Source: Leptoclinus maculatus
Lineage: Eukaryota; Chordata; Actinopteri; Perciformes; Stichaeidae
Assembly: GCA_032191485.1 (NCBI GenBank)
Contig: JAVDOI010000001.1
Span: 36,313,885 to 36,377,884, forward strand
Length of the DNA stretch: 64,000 nucleotides
Direction: 5' to 3'
Part shown: positions 24,701-36,617 of the stretch, one piece after another
Layout of the letters: each line of letters opens with the position of its first letter
Numbering within the stretch: position 1 is the stretch's first letter
Position numbers and translations under genes: made by a program
The notes under the pieces: model-generated
What the model was told of the DNA's origin: nothing
The model's database searches: none
What the model saw: the letters and a program-made list of their open reading frames with translations, nothing else

Positions 24701-27700
24701 ATTTTAAGGCACAATTATGAATGATTAGTGTGTCACTTATTCTAACTACCGGTAGTATTGTTTCTCTGTTGTATTGGTATTGTTTTTCTAATACAATTTA
24801 AATTATTTTAAATTAGTTGATTTTGTGCTGCTGGAGTTTTTATCTCTAAGATTGCCTCCATTCTCCATGCACCTTGTCAGTAGGTTTAGACTTTCTTAGC
24901 AGCAAAAGACATCTTACTAAGTATTATTTATGTGTGTCAAACAAGTTACAGAGTTTCTCATTGTTACATCTGCAAAGAGTATTTAGTGAACAACACCATT
25001 ATTTATTTCCATGGTGCACGATCATGCAATCTTACTTTCCTACATGTTATTACATTATGTTTCCATCTGAACACGGTACTGGTGTCCTCTGCTAGAAGTG
25101 ATGTGTCGTTGCACCCCGAGGTGCCAGGAACATGCATTGTACATAGAAAGTAAAGTAAACTAGTTCACTGACTAGACTTCATTCTAGAAAGGGGTTATAA
25201 TGTTTATATTCACTGAAGGGAAGTTTTGTCTGGAGACAGTGCACACATAGAAGAAACACAAGTACAAAACACGTCTGATGAACAGTTTGTTTTCTTAAGG
25301 TAGAAATGAATGAGTCTACTGTTAGATGATACCAATATGACATCTGTATGGTAAATATGTAGCTGGTGCCAGAAGGCAATTAGCTTAGCTTAGTATTTAG
25401 ACTGGAAACATGGGAAAAACAGTTAGCCTTGCACTGTGCATAGGCATCTAAACTAAATATGTAAATTCCCATCAGAAATTCCAGCACACAAAACCCCGTA
25501 CAACCACAAAGTGTCATCCTTACACTTAGGATTTTGTACAGATTAAACAAAAGAGATGTAATGTGTTAGTTAGTAAACTTAAGAGTGCTGGTAGGCAGAT
25601 TACTTTACCTTTACATCCTCCCTGTTTCCAGTCTTTATGCTAAGCTAATCATATTGCTTCCTGGTTATGGATTTATATAGGGAGAGTGGCATCAGTCTTC
25701 TGATCTAACTCTCACAAGAGTTAATTGAAGCGCATATACAAAAAAAAAAGTTTTTCTTTATTATTTGTACAGGCTTTTCTCCCAACTTCACACTATGTTT
25801 AGATTAGTTAAATGCAATCCCAAAACCACCGTTCCTGTCAATCACACACCTTTAAGCGACACCTATTATTGTTATTTTTTTATTATCACTTTATTTCTAG
25901 GAGGGAGACCATTAACAGACACTTGGAGCGCATGACTTTGGACCAGCGGCGGGCATTTGGCATGTGGTACAGCAGAGTTATGCCCCCCTCCCTCATCATC
26001 GGAGGCAATCAGTCACTCATCAGGGACACAGGAAACCTGATCGCCTACCTGCCCTTCAACAACTTCCAACACCTCTCATCTGCTCAGGTAACAGCCCTCT
26101 GAGCTTTGACACCTGGCTGGGAAACCCTAGAAGCCAGGTCAGTTCTATTTGCCCCAGGGCACAGCATAGCTACTTGTCACGAATGGTCAAAGGAAAGCAC
26201 AGACAGACTCTTTCTGTCTCCACCAATGTGTAAAGATAGGAACATATTAATTAAGAATGACCTGAAGATAAAGGGGTAACTGACCTTTTGAGTGCTCAAC
26301 CAGGCAAGGTTTTAAAGGAATATTTTGGGAAATACATTTCCTCGCTATAAGAAGCTACAGTCAGTAGTCAGTTAGCTTATCTTAGCGCAAACTGACACAA
26401 CCACAAATATGCTTTTGTATGGATTTGATAAACAAGATGTCACTTTTTAATTTGTGAGCTTTAGAGGTGAGACAGATTTTGCTAACCTTTCAACAGAGCC
26501 AGTCTAGCTGTGTCTTTACACTAAGCTATGCTAAGCTAAACTAAGCTAGTCGGCTGCTCAGGTAGCTTCATAAAGCATATTTCCCAAATTCTCCAAGATT
26601 TCATCCGTGCCTAGTAGTAGACTAAATGTAGATTTTGTTTTTCTCCCAAACTTGCAAGAGGACAAATAAGCACATTTCTGGGAAATGTACAACTATTATT
26701 TTGAATGAGTTAATGATTCTGTTGAGTGGGATCAGTTGAATCATTTCTTGTCTAATATTTATTTCTCACATTTGCAAAAAGTATTTAATGTCACATATTC
26801 AGACAGAGATTCTATTTCTGCATTTCGGTCATCATGCATCTCCACAGCTGTTGGACGGGCTGGATGTGTTGCAGAGAAACACCCTCACTTCTCTAAAGCA
26901 GGAGTTCGTAGCTCACAGCCTCATTGGTACCTACAGGAACTTGACAGCTCAGGATTTTACCAGGTTAGCAATGAGGCACCTCCAACCTTTCTGTGCATGT
27001 ACACTGTTTTCTAGACATGAGATCAGTAGGTGTAAACTTTGATAAAACCTGGTTTAACACTTTGAATTGAACATTCTTTAGAGGGTAAATGACCTCAAGG
27101 ACAATGGGTTTGTTTCACTGACCAAATTATAATGAATAACAGCAAAAAAAGCATTTGTTTTTACAAAATGTCTACATTTTTTGAAAGGAAACCTCTTATC
27201 TGCTCCCAGGTTTGTGTTGTTAAAACGGCATCTGTAATTGTAGGTTGGGAAATCTCTCATGCCTGGCAGACCCAGAGGACCTCCTCATGTACAAAGGCAC
27301 TGAGGTCTTCAGTGTCATCCGGGACATCCTTATGAACTGCACTCGAGAGGGACTCAGTCTGCCCAGCCATCTGGTAGGAACAGAGAAGTTACTATGTGGT
27401 TTCTCTTTTGTTTTCTTAATGTGTGTGCTTTCATTTAACAATTTAATTTAAGAAGTATGTATAATATATACGCTGTCTTTGTGCTTTTTCTGAACCCCAT
27501 TTCCAGATTTCCAGTGTGTTACTGAACAGCACAGAATTAAAGATCCCGTCTTTGCTCAGTTCCGATCGACTGGCAGAGCTCGGTCACCTCCTGCCGTCGC
27601 TGGGTGTGACTTTTCTGCAGGGTGTTACACCGTCTCAGCTGCTCGCTGCCCTCCCTGCCCTCGTCTCTGTTTCCTTCAGCCCTGCGCAGGTAGAGGAGCA

Positions 27701-30700
27701 TACTCAACCTGTAATGCACAGTGAAAGATGTAGCAGTCATCATTTAAATCTTCATTTCTGTTGCCATCTAACATTCACCGTTTTTTCCTGTGTAAAATAA
27801 ATGTTTAGTCAGTCCCTTTCACTGCATTAACCCCTATTTATTGTACATGGTTGGGTATCCTGGCAGCTGGTGGGCTTTGCATGCTTGAGGAACAGCTGAC
27901 AGCCAGGCGGTCTTCAGCACACTGACCCCCGAAGTGAGACGGCTAATGAGGCAAAGACCTGAGCTCTACTGAGCTGGAGCTTTTTACTTTTACCTCAGCC
28001 TCACAGCTGTCGTCTCACTTGTATATGTCATAAGGAGTCTTGAGAGGATGAACCTCTTAAAACCTACAGATAGTTTGCCAGGTCCATTATAACAACAAGT
28101 CCCAAAAAACTTCAGTAGAAATCAATGATATAGAGCTGAAGCAAGTATTTATTTATTACACGTAATTCCTTTTTATTAATTTTCTGTCATTTGTTTTTCA
28201 GGCTTCCATAATTGTAGAAAAGATGTCTTCAATTACCACCGTGAGTGATTTTGTAAACCCATCTCAATGTGAATTTAGTAAAGAGATGCTCTCTGCCATT
28301 TTTGCACCTTAAGCCTCACACCTTCCTCCCCTCTGCCCAGCTGACCGCTCAAGGCCAGCTGCAGAAGATCGGCTCCCTCATTGTGGGAATGAAGACGGAG
28401 ACCTTGTTGACACTCACCTCAGACAGGCTGCTGTCATCCCTGCCTGCCATGGCCCAACGCAAACCAGGCCTCAGCCTGCCACAAATCAATGCTGTATCCA
28501 CCAAACTATGGGTACAACACACACATGCAAAGAGCAGGGAGATACATTCACATTGAAATCTCACATTCTTTTCTATCAATTTAAGGTGTCAGTTTGGCTT
28601 TGTTAAAGTCAAAGAAAAAATAATGTAATAATAAATGTACAGTCAAATGCAGGATTTATATATGTCATTATAGTATTCATAAGAACACAATACCTTGTCA
28701 GTTACTTCAAACACTAGGTACTGTATATAACACAATTAAAAGAATAAAGTTTTTCACTTCATCTCGGTAGATTTTATATTTGATCGTCAAAGACTTTTTG
28801 GGGTTGTGTGAGTTTTTTAATCTGAAAATGGCAACTGCAACAGGTTTCCTTGTGTTATCTCACCTCTTTTCTGACCAGGGCTTCCCAGAAGTGGTCCATT
28901 GGCTGGATGATGTGGAGCCTTTGCTCTTGTGGACGCCCCTGCTCAGTGTCCTGCCCAGGACTCAACTGCTTGTGAACAACATCACCACTGCATCCACAAA
29001 ACCCTGGAACACACAGCAGGTATCCCACAGCCCACCTTGCATCAACACACAGCGTAGAAGCTCAAACCTTTTTACTCAATACCTCTTAATAACTGTGATG
29101 CCACCTCATGAGACATCATCACAGGGTGCATATGCAGAGTGGTAAACAGTTGAGCCAAAAATGTATTTTCATTTGTCAAGTTGTTTTGGTTTGGTCAAAT
29201 ATCAGAGAAGCCCCACAAGCTAGAAAGTATCAATATATTAGACACTATTCTGTAAAAACACCTGTGTCAAACTTATTTATCTTTGCTTGTTCACATAGGG
29301 GCAACTAATGCAATGTTATATAACATTAATGGTCAATCTGCCAAAATAATGAAAAGAAAAGTGTGGATTAACAGAGGGCGGTGGAGCGGGTCATCGAGTC
29401 TTTAGTCAGTTCACTTTCAGTTGCTTGAAAGCATCTAACAATGAGCCTGTGACTTCTACTTTGTGTTATGATCTCTTCCTGCTTTCTCTGATTAAATATG
29501 CTTCGTCTGTCTGCCATGAGAAGGTGTGTATGACAGTATCTTGATTAACTGCTAAATTATTAAACGGAGAGGCAAAAAGCAAAGATGTCATCATCCCTGA
29601 CACTGTGAATGGACTTTCCTGTGAAGACAAACAAGACAGAAAAAAGAACTATCAATCACTATTTATATCAAGTTACCCTCTCTGATCATGACAACTGGAA
29701 ACGGAAGCAGCTCACAACCTGAATGAACCAGCATGTTGCAACATAACACCTAAAACAACACTTGTTTCCATTTTCTTTCCCAGGCTAAAGCAATTTTCAA
29801 AGAGGTGCTTGATACTAAACCAAACCTAATTGAACTGAATTTTCTGTAAGTACAATCCCTTTCTGTGATGAATATATATACACTCTTTTCTCTTTGCATA
29901 CTGCTTGTCTGCATCCAAAATGTATTCAATACTATTGGCAGATGCTTTACATTTTCTCAGTTTCTTTTAACTGTGTTGGTTCTGGATGGACTCTCACCTC
30001 TTTCTGTACTCAGGAGTCTGGGAACAGTGGGTCAGGGTGTGAGCTGCAAGGTCTTACATGAACGTTTTCGTGCTGACTCTTCGGTTTCTTCAGTGAGAAG
30101 AATCCTGGCCTTCCTCAGACAGCAGCCTGGTCCTCTTCACACCTCACTGGTACACATGCCTGTTTGATTGATGCCATTCTACTGTCTATTAGATATATGC
30201 TTTTTGTCTATGTGATATATTTCCTTTGTCATGCGTCTTTGTTTTTCTGGACAGAAAAAGTGTGTGATCGAGGAGCTGTATCAGTTTGAGTTCTTCTCTG
30301 AGCTGCTCAAAGATCTTGGAGCTGAGATTGCCCTGACCATGCCGTAAGTCAGAAGATGGCATTAGTCACTCCGCTATTAATGTGTTAAGTTGTTTTCCAG
30401 ATATTCAAAATGATTGCAGGACAATAGCCATCTCATTATGAGTAATGAGATGAACCCTTGTGTACTTATCACATTTGATCTATTAAAACAAAAAAAGCAT
30501 ATAAAGTATAGTATATTATAGTAATATTGAAGGTAAAATGGCCACTCCCTCCTTTTAATACAACATGTATTAGATGTATTTATTCACAATATATAATGAA
30601 ATATGCTTCATAATTTTCTTTCTGTGTGTTTGCTTGCAGGGTGAGCACCATTAAGAAGTTTACCACAGATATGATGGACACTCTAAGGAAGATTATTGTT

Positions 30701-33700
30701 CAGGACCATCTGCACTTTCTCTTGCTGTCTAGAACAAAACAGGAGCTGCTGGTTGACAAAATGGCGCAGAGGATGGTCAGTAGAGCCACACTGTGTTGCT
30801 GTACCGATCCCTTTCCTCTGTTAAAAAGTTAAAAGGCAAAGAAACAAGAAGAAAAAAATAGATTTTGAGTTTGAAAACAAGAAGATTTACAGGAGATCAG
30901 CAGTGGAGAGTGTATTGTATTTGCTGTGGGATCAGTGTTTTGTGGACTTTTTCTCTGCAGGGCATGTACACAGGGGTGTTTACTGAGGAGGAGTTTCGTT
31001 CACTGGGCATTATGGCACCGTTTGTGTCAGATGAAGTTTTGATTAAGCTCGACCGAAGCTTCTTCATCGACAACCTGGACTTCCTCCAGGGGCTCTGCTA
31101 CAGCAGCAGCAAGATGGACATTGTGGCTCGTATCCTGCTGGAACCTGCAGCATTTGGGTAACAACAGTTATTATATCACATAGCCTTAAACTGAATGTTT
31201 TTATTGTTTGGGTCAAGAAAAAATATTTTTAAGGCTTTTTTGAACAATGAATTAACAAATAACAATGCAGTATGACATTACATACCGTGGCCCATGTATG
31301 ATTAGTAGAAAGCCATAAACAGTCAATTACAAAAATAAAATATCAAACAAGATTTTTATATTATATTATAAAATGCATTAAAAGTGGGCTTTTGTTTGTG
31401 TGAACTTGACTCATGATATTTTGCCATTATGAGAACATAGCTAATCAGCAACTTTTCTAGTTTCTCAAACTAAGCAAACTTATAAAATTTGCCTCTTAGT
31501 TTGTGGGATTCTTCAACCTATACATTAAGATTTATAAGATTACAGTTAAGGAGGAAAACAATGGGGTTTCATATATCACAAGCTTTCTGTATCAAGGTGA
31601 TGAAATGTTCTTCTGTTTCCTCACAGCCCAGTCAACAACTGGAACCAGACAACACTAAGTCAGGTGGACCGGTTTCTCTTCTTCCTGCCTAACAACAAAC
31701 TGCAGGAGATATCCCTTGTGAGTGTGCTGTTGTACGTTTGGTCATTTGGTATTGCATCTTAATTGCTCATGAGATTGACTGACAGTTTGCGCCCACGATT
31801 GAAGAACTTTTAAAACGACCGGATTCATTCGATAGTGAGGTGTTGGGATTGTTACTAGATCCTGGCAGGTTAGCTAACAAAGGCTGTAAATAAATCCCTG
31901 AGGTGTCAAATCTCCAGTAGGTGTCAGGATCAGGTGATGAAGTTCCTGTTTTCCCGTAAACCATCAGTGTGTGTGTCTCTTCGTGTCAATATGTGTTGCC
32001 GTTTGTGTTCGCACAGGCGTTGATGACTGTGGGGCGTATCGAGAAGCTGTTCATGAGCCAGCATCGATGGGAACGTGGGAACGTGGGGATCCACTGTTCA
32101 GACGAGAACGAGCGTCGGAGACTTTCTGAAAAGCAGCAGTTTGTTCTACAGTTTTTCCTGGGCTTCCTGAAAGTACATCCTTTGTCACGTGAGCATCGCG
32201 ATGGTTCCTAAAATCAAAATATATATATATATATATGGTACTCTCTAAAGGAATAGTTCAACATTTAGGAAATTGTGCCACGTCTGCTTTTCCAACCAAG
32301 GCAGTTATAGGAGAGCTATTAACAAAATAGACTGGTATTAAAGTAAGAGTTCGACATTTAAATGGGAAGACCGATATCACTCTTGTCTGTTCAATATAAG
32401 TCTACAGCCAGCAGCTGATTAGCTTAGCTTAGCACAAAGACTGGAAACAGGGGGATCTGTCTAAAAGTTAACAAAATCCACCTGCAGCCCCTTTAAAGCT
32501 CACCAATTAACAAGTTATAATATTACATGTTTGTTTAGTCCGTACAAAAACCGAAGTGTAAAAACAACACAATGTGGTTTTACGTGGGTTATATGAAGAA
32601 CTCTTTCTTGGTCGCACACAGTTACTTCCTGGAGTCTTGTCATGCAATGATGCTCCATGTCCAATGTCAAACTATTCCTCAAATGTATGGCAATCATGTC
32701 AAAATGATTGTTTCAGATTTATTTTATTCCAATAAAGTATATATGAAATTAGTCATATATTGTACGTCAACAGCATCTACTTATCAGATATTTGTGTTTG
32801 TGTCCTTCACCAGCGACTCCTATGGTTCCTACTTTTGAGATTCTGCAGACAACAGCTCCCTCTGCCTGGACCGCCAACAGTCTGCTCAGCATGTCTTCAG
32901 TGGCCTTCTCCAACAGTCTGGAGCTGATGGGTCATGACCCGTTCTTAGCATCCTACCAACGCAGCGCGGTGCTCAAGAAAGTCAAACAGGTGAGATCCAA
33001 CTGCAGTCCACCTCAGTCCATTAACAAAGCAGGTGTGTTTGATTCAAGGCTGTACAGCGTAATTTCCCCTCCTCAGTCCAGGTCTTAATACTGTGTGTCT
33101 GCTCTTTCTTTACCGGATGTGAGAAGATATACGGCCCCGTCTCGTCCTTCTCCCAGTCTGTGATCTCTCAGCTGGGTGGAATAGCAATAGAGCTGTCACC
33201 AGAGGAGCTGAGCAGCCTCCGACTGACTGAGCGAAGCAGCATCGCTGCTCTTGGTGCTGTCAGAGCTTGGAGCAACAGACAGGTAGCTGCTTTGGCCACA
33301 ACAGTTAATATATCACATAGATTTACTAAACTGTCTGCATTAACTCAATTTGACCAAATATTGTTTGCTAAATAAATGTACCAATATTAAACTCTAGGTG
33401 CTCAGTGAGATCCACTCAAACTTACATTTTTGTTTGTTATAAACAGAAATCTGTCCTATAAGTAAATGAACGATATATACTTTAAATTTGATTAAATCTT
33501 TGATTCAATTATATATGTAGAATAATAATAACCCAACAACTGATATACTACAATTGTCATTGATGACAAGAACCGCAAACGATTACTATAAAATTGACTT
33601 AACGTTTCAAAAACACTAAACAATGTCCTCATGAAAGTAGGACTTGTTGCCGTACTGTTGTTTTAGGGCTGTTATATTGGAATAAATTAGTTTTAGCTAC

Positions 33701-36617
33701 CTAATAAACTGAGTGTATGTTCAAAGAGCATATCTGGATCATAACTCTTGTTTTCATTCCAGCTTTCTGCGCTGTTTACCACCGTGTTAAACTCCACCGA
33801 GCAGAGTCCGAGCCAGCTTGACTCCAGCACACTGGTGGCGATGGGATACATCGTGTGTGGAGCCCAAACCACAGAGATTAATTCTTTCAATGCCGTAGAG
33901 TTCAGGTGAGCAGATAAAAAGATACAGGTCCGTTTTAATGGCTGCTTTCTGAGAACTACTCTGCTGCTGATAATATTCAGTCTGAGTCAAAGTAATCTCC
34001 CCTCCCTCCTCCACTTCCTCTGCTGTGTCTCTCCCTGGTGGCTGCAGTAAGGCGGTGCTCTGGCTGGGTCAGCTGAGGCTGTCCTGCTCAGAGGAGCAGC
34101 TGCTGGCTTTTGTTGGGCTTCTGTCCCACCGTCTTGCTTTTGGACCCATGAGTTCATGGGGAACTGCTGTCTTCATTGAGATTGGTGTTCTGGCAGGTAT
34201 TACGCATTCACCGACTTCCCCGTATGGCTTTTACAGATTTTGAATATTTTCACTTCTACATGAAATAAAACTATGAATTTGTTATGTTCATTCTGTAGCA
34301 GTGGACACATGTGTATTACATTACACTGTGTAAGAAAAATGTGTCAATTCTCAATAGTGTTAATTGGACATCTGGTTTAATATCTGTGTGGTCAAATATC
34401 TTATTTTTGTTGCTCAGTCAAATGTTATGTGCTCACGTCCTTAAATTAACTCCAACCTGTTTTTATTATTTGTTTTCTTGACACCCTCTAAACGTATTCT
34501 GTCACTCTCATATTGTTGGATCCCAGTGTTTTTGACTCAGGCGACCTTTGTGCTGCTTCACTCTCTTTGAAATATATTGCACTTTTTACAGCTGGTCTCC
34601 CAGACATGGCTATGTCAGCTTTGGTGAATGAACAAATAGAAGGAATCACACCTGCGGCTGTCTCAATGATACCACCTGATAAGTTTGCTGTAAGTCAACA
34701 TTTGATAAAACAACAAAACAATATTCACAGCAGAAGCTCTTGTGATTTAAGAGGATTTCAGAGCTATGTATTAAGTTATTTCTCTGCAGTCCAAAATGTG
34801 TTAATGTTGGTGCATTTATTCTAACCAGCTCCTTATGTTTTCTCATCTTGTCTCTGCCAATTGGCTCCTCTGTTTCTTTGTGTCTGTCTGTCTGTTTTGT
34901 CATTTCCTCAAAGGTGGTGTTTCACCAGAGACAGATCAGCATGTTCTCCTATGAGCAGGCTACTGCAGTAAATGATGAGCAGCTCTCTGCTCTGTCAGAT
35001 CTTCAGAGGAGAGCCCTGGCTATGGTGCTGACGCCGTGGGAGGACAGGCCTGTTGACTTCAGAGGTAAACCACTCAAATCTTTGAAATTCGTATTGTCCA
35101 CTGATGATTGTAAAGAAGGGTCATTTTTTTTGTTTATCTGGTGAACATAAACGCTTTAACTGAAGTTGTGTCCCAGTTCCATACTAATACTATTACAGTA
35201 TGTCATATACAAATAGTATTAATATAGTGTCTTTGACATTAGTATACAAGAAATAGAGCACTTAAGGTTTGCGCTTAATGGAAATCACACAAGATATGCA
35301 CTGACAGACATCACTCCAACTAAGATGTTAGAAAACTATTGCCAAAATAAACTCTACAAAGAAAAAACTAAATATTTTTTCAAAGATTTAATAGTTAATT
35401 TTCTTTTTTTGAGATCATCCTGAAGCTGTTCATCCATCATCTGAAATTTGTTTAAATTGTTTCCAGCTGTCAGTAGCTCCTCTATGTCTTTTGTGCTCAC
35501 AATCACCAAAGCCAGATTTTATCAGATACACAAAGGGACTATCAATTTTATATTTTAAGTGTGAATGCATTTTATACACAAAACACCGTGAGTAGGTAGT
35601 GTGGAATTGGGACGCATTATGGGACACAATTAGGCTATTTGTATGTGCTTTAGTTATTTAACAATTACATTTATCTGTTTTATAGACTAAATTATGTAAT
35701 ATTAAAAAAAAAAAACATATCAGAATGAGCTTTATTGGCCATGTATGCGAATACATACAAGGAATTTGACTCCGTTTTTTCTGTTGCTCTCAACATCCAT
35801 ACACAGAAATAGACAAATAAACAAAAAAACAAGGACAACAAAATAGAACAAAGGTAAGCATAAACATTTAACTACTATGTACACATATAAATATATATAT
35901 ATATATACAAAGTATATATATGAACATAAAACACAAAAACAATGCCAATGAAATCTAGATAAAAGTTCAACGAATGTAGAGATATAGAAAGATTGTCACA
36001 GGATACTTTATGTACATGAGGTAGGTGGAATATGTATGTATCATTTTGAATATATAGGTACCAGATTATTGCACAGTGCACACAGATTTGTTTCTGACAC
36101 TGTATGACTGAACAAGTGTTCATCAGCATGACGGTCAGCGGAGAGAAGCTGTTCTGGTGTCTGGTTGTTTTGGCGTACAGTGGAGGAGTTAGAACTGGTT
36201 GTGTCCAGGGTGTGACGGGTCTGCAGTGATGTTGTGATTACTTTGTGAGGGATTGTAAACTTCTTATATGATGATGTGCTTTTTTTGGAGTAAAAAGAAA
36301 CAGATTCAATTGGGATGAGTATTCTTCCATTTATTTCATGGACATAATAGAAACTTACCTCTAATAATACTGGAATATCCCAACTGGCCAACTCAAGAAG
36401 ATGTAATGAAATACTCTGGAATTTGTTTAACAGTGTTTTTTCCTATGACATACAAAGATGGATAACTCGCATTGCATTGCAATAGTATTGATTTCACTGT
36501 ATTCCTGCAGGGAAGTCCCTGGGGCTGGCACTGAGCCACAGTCCTCTGTGTCTCATACTGGGACTGCTGCTGCTGCTGCTACTGCCCAGCCCTGATCTGA
36601 TCTGCCCTGGCACATGA
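18776..36617 (+). CDS. STRC: STRC, stereocilin, complete 29-coding-exon gene
   Basis: Stereocilin is an extracellular protein of hair-cell stereocilia that forms horizontal top connectors and tectorial-membrane attachments. Coding exons: 18776-18818, 19241-19933, 20033-20057, 20546-21920, 22184-22981, 23632-23703, 24213-24323, 24482-24636, 25901-26087, 26848-26963, 27244-27373, 27507-27689, 28202-28240, 28341-28511, 28879-29019, 29784-29845, 30014-30149, 30255-30343, 30640-30775, 30961-31157, 31627-31717, 32017-32188, 32814-32989, 33124-33282, 33763-33905, 34048-34196, 34592-34689, 34914-35064 and 36511-36617. The total is 6,105 nt (2,034 aa). Human STRC, as I recall, also has 29 exons but is shorter (about 1,775 aa). 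The protein starts MWSTPAACMVCIMFG, a signal peptide split by intron 1. Residues about 428-841 hold six Cys/Trp repeats, followed by a Thr/Ser run. The C-terminal half is the helical-repeat mesothelin-like region. The end is a Leu-rich hydrophobic tail (LCLILGLLLLLLL), consistent with a GPI signal. Exon 24 has a GAGAAG tandem acceptor (one Lys optional). Confidence 0.95.
21066..22571 (+). repeat. Six tandem Cys/Trp protein repeats encoded in STRC exons 4-5
   Basis: Units begin at the first Cys: CNYNSW (21066), CVYEEW (21272), CRYSEW (21501), CDYHTW (21726), CRYSEW (22187) and CQYPSW (22406). Each continues as a Leu/Val-rich segment, a second Cys, then F-x(3)-[VI]C or similar, LLxxLL-like helices, W-x(2-4) and a final Cys. 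Unit length is about 70-76 aa. An intron separates units 4 and 5. Unit 2 is the most divergent and lacks the late Trp. Confidence 0.8.
22070..22102. repeat. (AT)n microsatellite in STRC intron
   Basis: A run of about ten alternating AT units followed by AAATATATAAATA, between the two exons that carry the Cys/Trp units. Confidence 0.85.
22566..22620 (+). repeat. Coding ACC/AGC triplet run (Thr/Ser linker) in STRC
   Basis: An imperfect ACC/ACT run followed by about six AGC codons encodes a Thr-rich then Ser-rich linker directly after the sixth Cys/Trp unit. It is in frame and probably length-variable. It is a plausible O-glycosylation stretch in a secreted protein. Confidence 0.85.
23024..23240. 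mobile_element. Copy of a GTGGTGGAAGTA/AAAAGTAAAAGTA repeat (STRC intron)
   Basis: It begins AGTGGTGGTGGAAGTATTCA and contains AAAAGTAAAAGTATT and GTTGAGTAAATGCACTTTGTTACAT. These words recur in the copies near 50640, 52160 and 53346. It is a short non-coding interspersed element. Its 5' edge abuts the exon 22184-22981 donor region within 50 bp. Confidence 0.6.
23745..24130. mobile_element. Two adjacent teleost interspersed repeat fragments (STRC intron)
   Basis: The first part (about 23750-23935) has the TTGGTCAGTCCTCCACTTTGGTCCAGAC theme, in which a decayed form of a common fish repeat is recognisable. The second (about 23940-24130) has ATTGAGATTTTTAAATCTC and TTTACAAGAGGGTCCTGGTC. Both are recognised from memory of fish genomes rather than by alignment. 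Confidence 0.45.
25295..25725. repeat. Foldback (long inverted repeat) element A in STRC intron 8
   Basis: The left arm contains GTTAGATGATACC and TTAGCTTAGC...TAGACTGGAAACATGGGA (25318-25415). The right arm carries the inverse, TCCCTGTTTCCAGTC...GCTAAGCTAAT...GATCTAACTCTCAC (about 25619-25714). The arms are about 100 nt with mismatches and enclose a spacer of about 200 bp. Confidence 0.65.
26318..26690. repeat. Foldback element B in STRC intron 9
   Basis: The left arm GGAATATTTTGGGAAATACA...AAGCTACAGTCAG...GTTAGCTTATCTTAGC pairs with the right arm GCTATGCTAAGCTAAACTAAGC...GTAGCTTCATAAAGCATATTTCCCAAA. It is the same family as element A, with an intact palindromic structure and no ORF. Confidence 0.65.
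32240..32650. repeat. Truncated copy of the same foldback family in STRC intron 22
   Basis: AAAGGAATAGTTCAACATTT is followed by GATTAGCTTAGCTTAGCACA, AAGACTGGAAACAGGGGGA and GTTACTTCCTGGAGTC. No clear right arm is seen. An (AT)n run immediately precedes it (about 32217-32236). Confidence 0.6.
35726..36250. mobile_element. Teleost interspersed repeat in the last STRC intron
   Basis: It begins GAGCTTTATTGGCCATGTAT and continues ACATACAAGGAATTTGACTC. Further on it has GTTGTGTCCAGGGTGTGACG. This order of words is recognised from a widespread fish repeat. The superfamily is not assigned. An (AT)n tract lies inside (about 35887-35925). It occupies much of the 1.4-kb intron before the exon that encodes the C-terminal hydrophobic tail. 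Confidence 0.55.

Noticed and set aside
25295..25725. CRISPR-like or structured ncRNA reading of the TTAGCTTAGC repeats
   Set aside because: The repeats are two inverted arms, not regularly spaced direct repeats, and the genome is eukaryotic.
36041..36391. 116-codon minus-strand frame in the last STRC intron
   Set aside because: It lies mostly in the interspersed repeat at 35726-36250.
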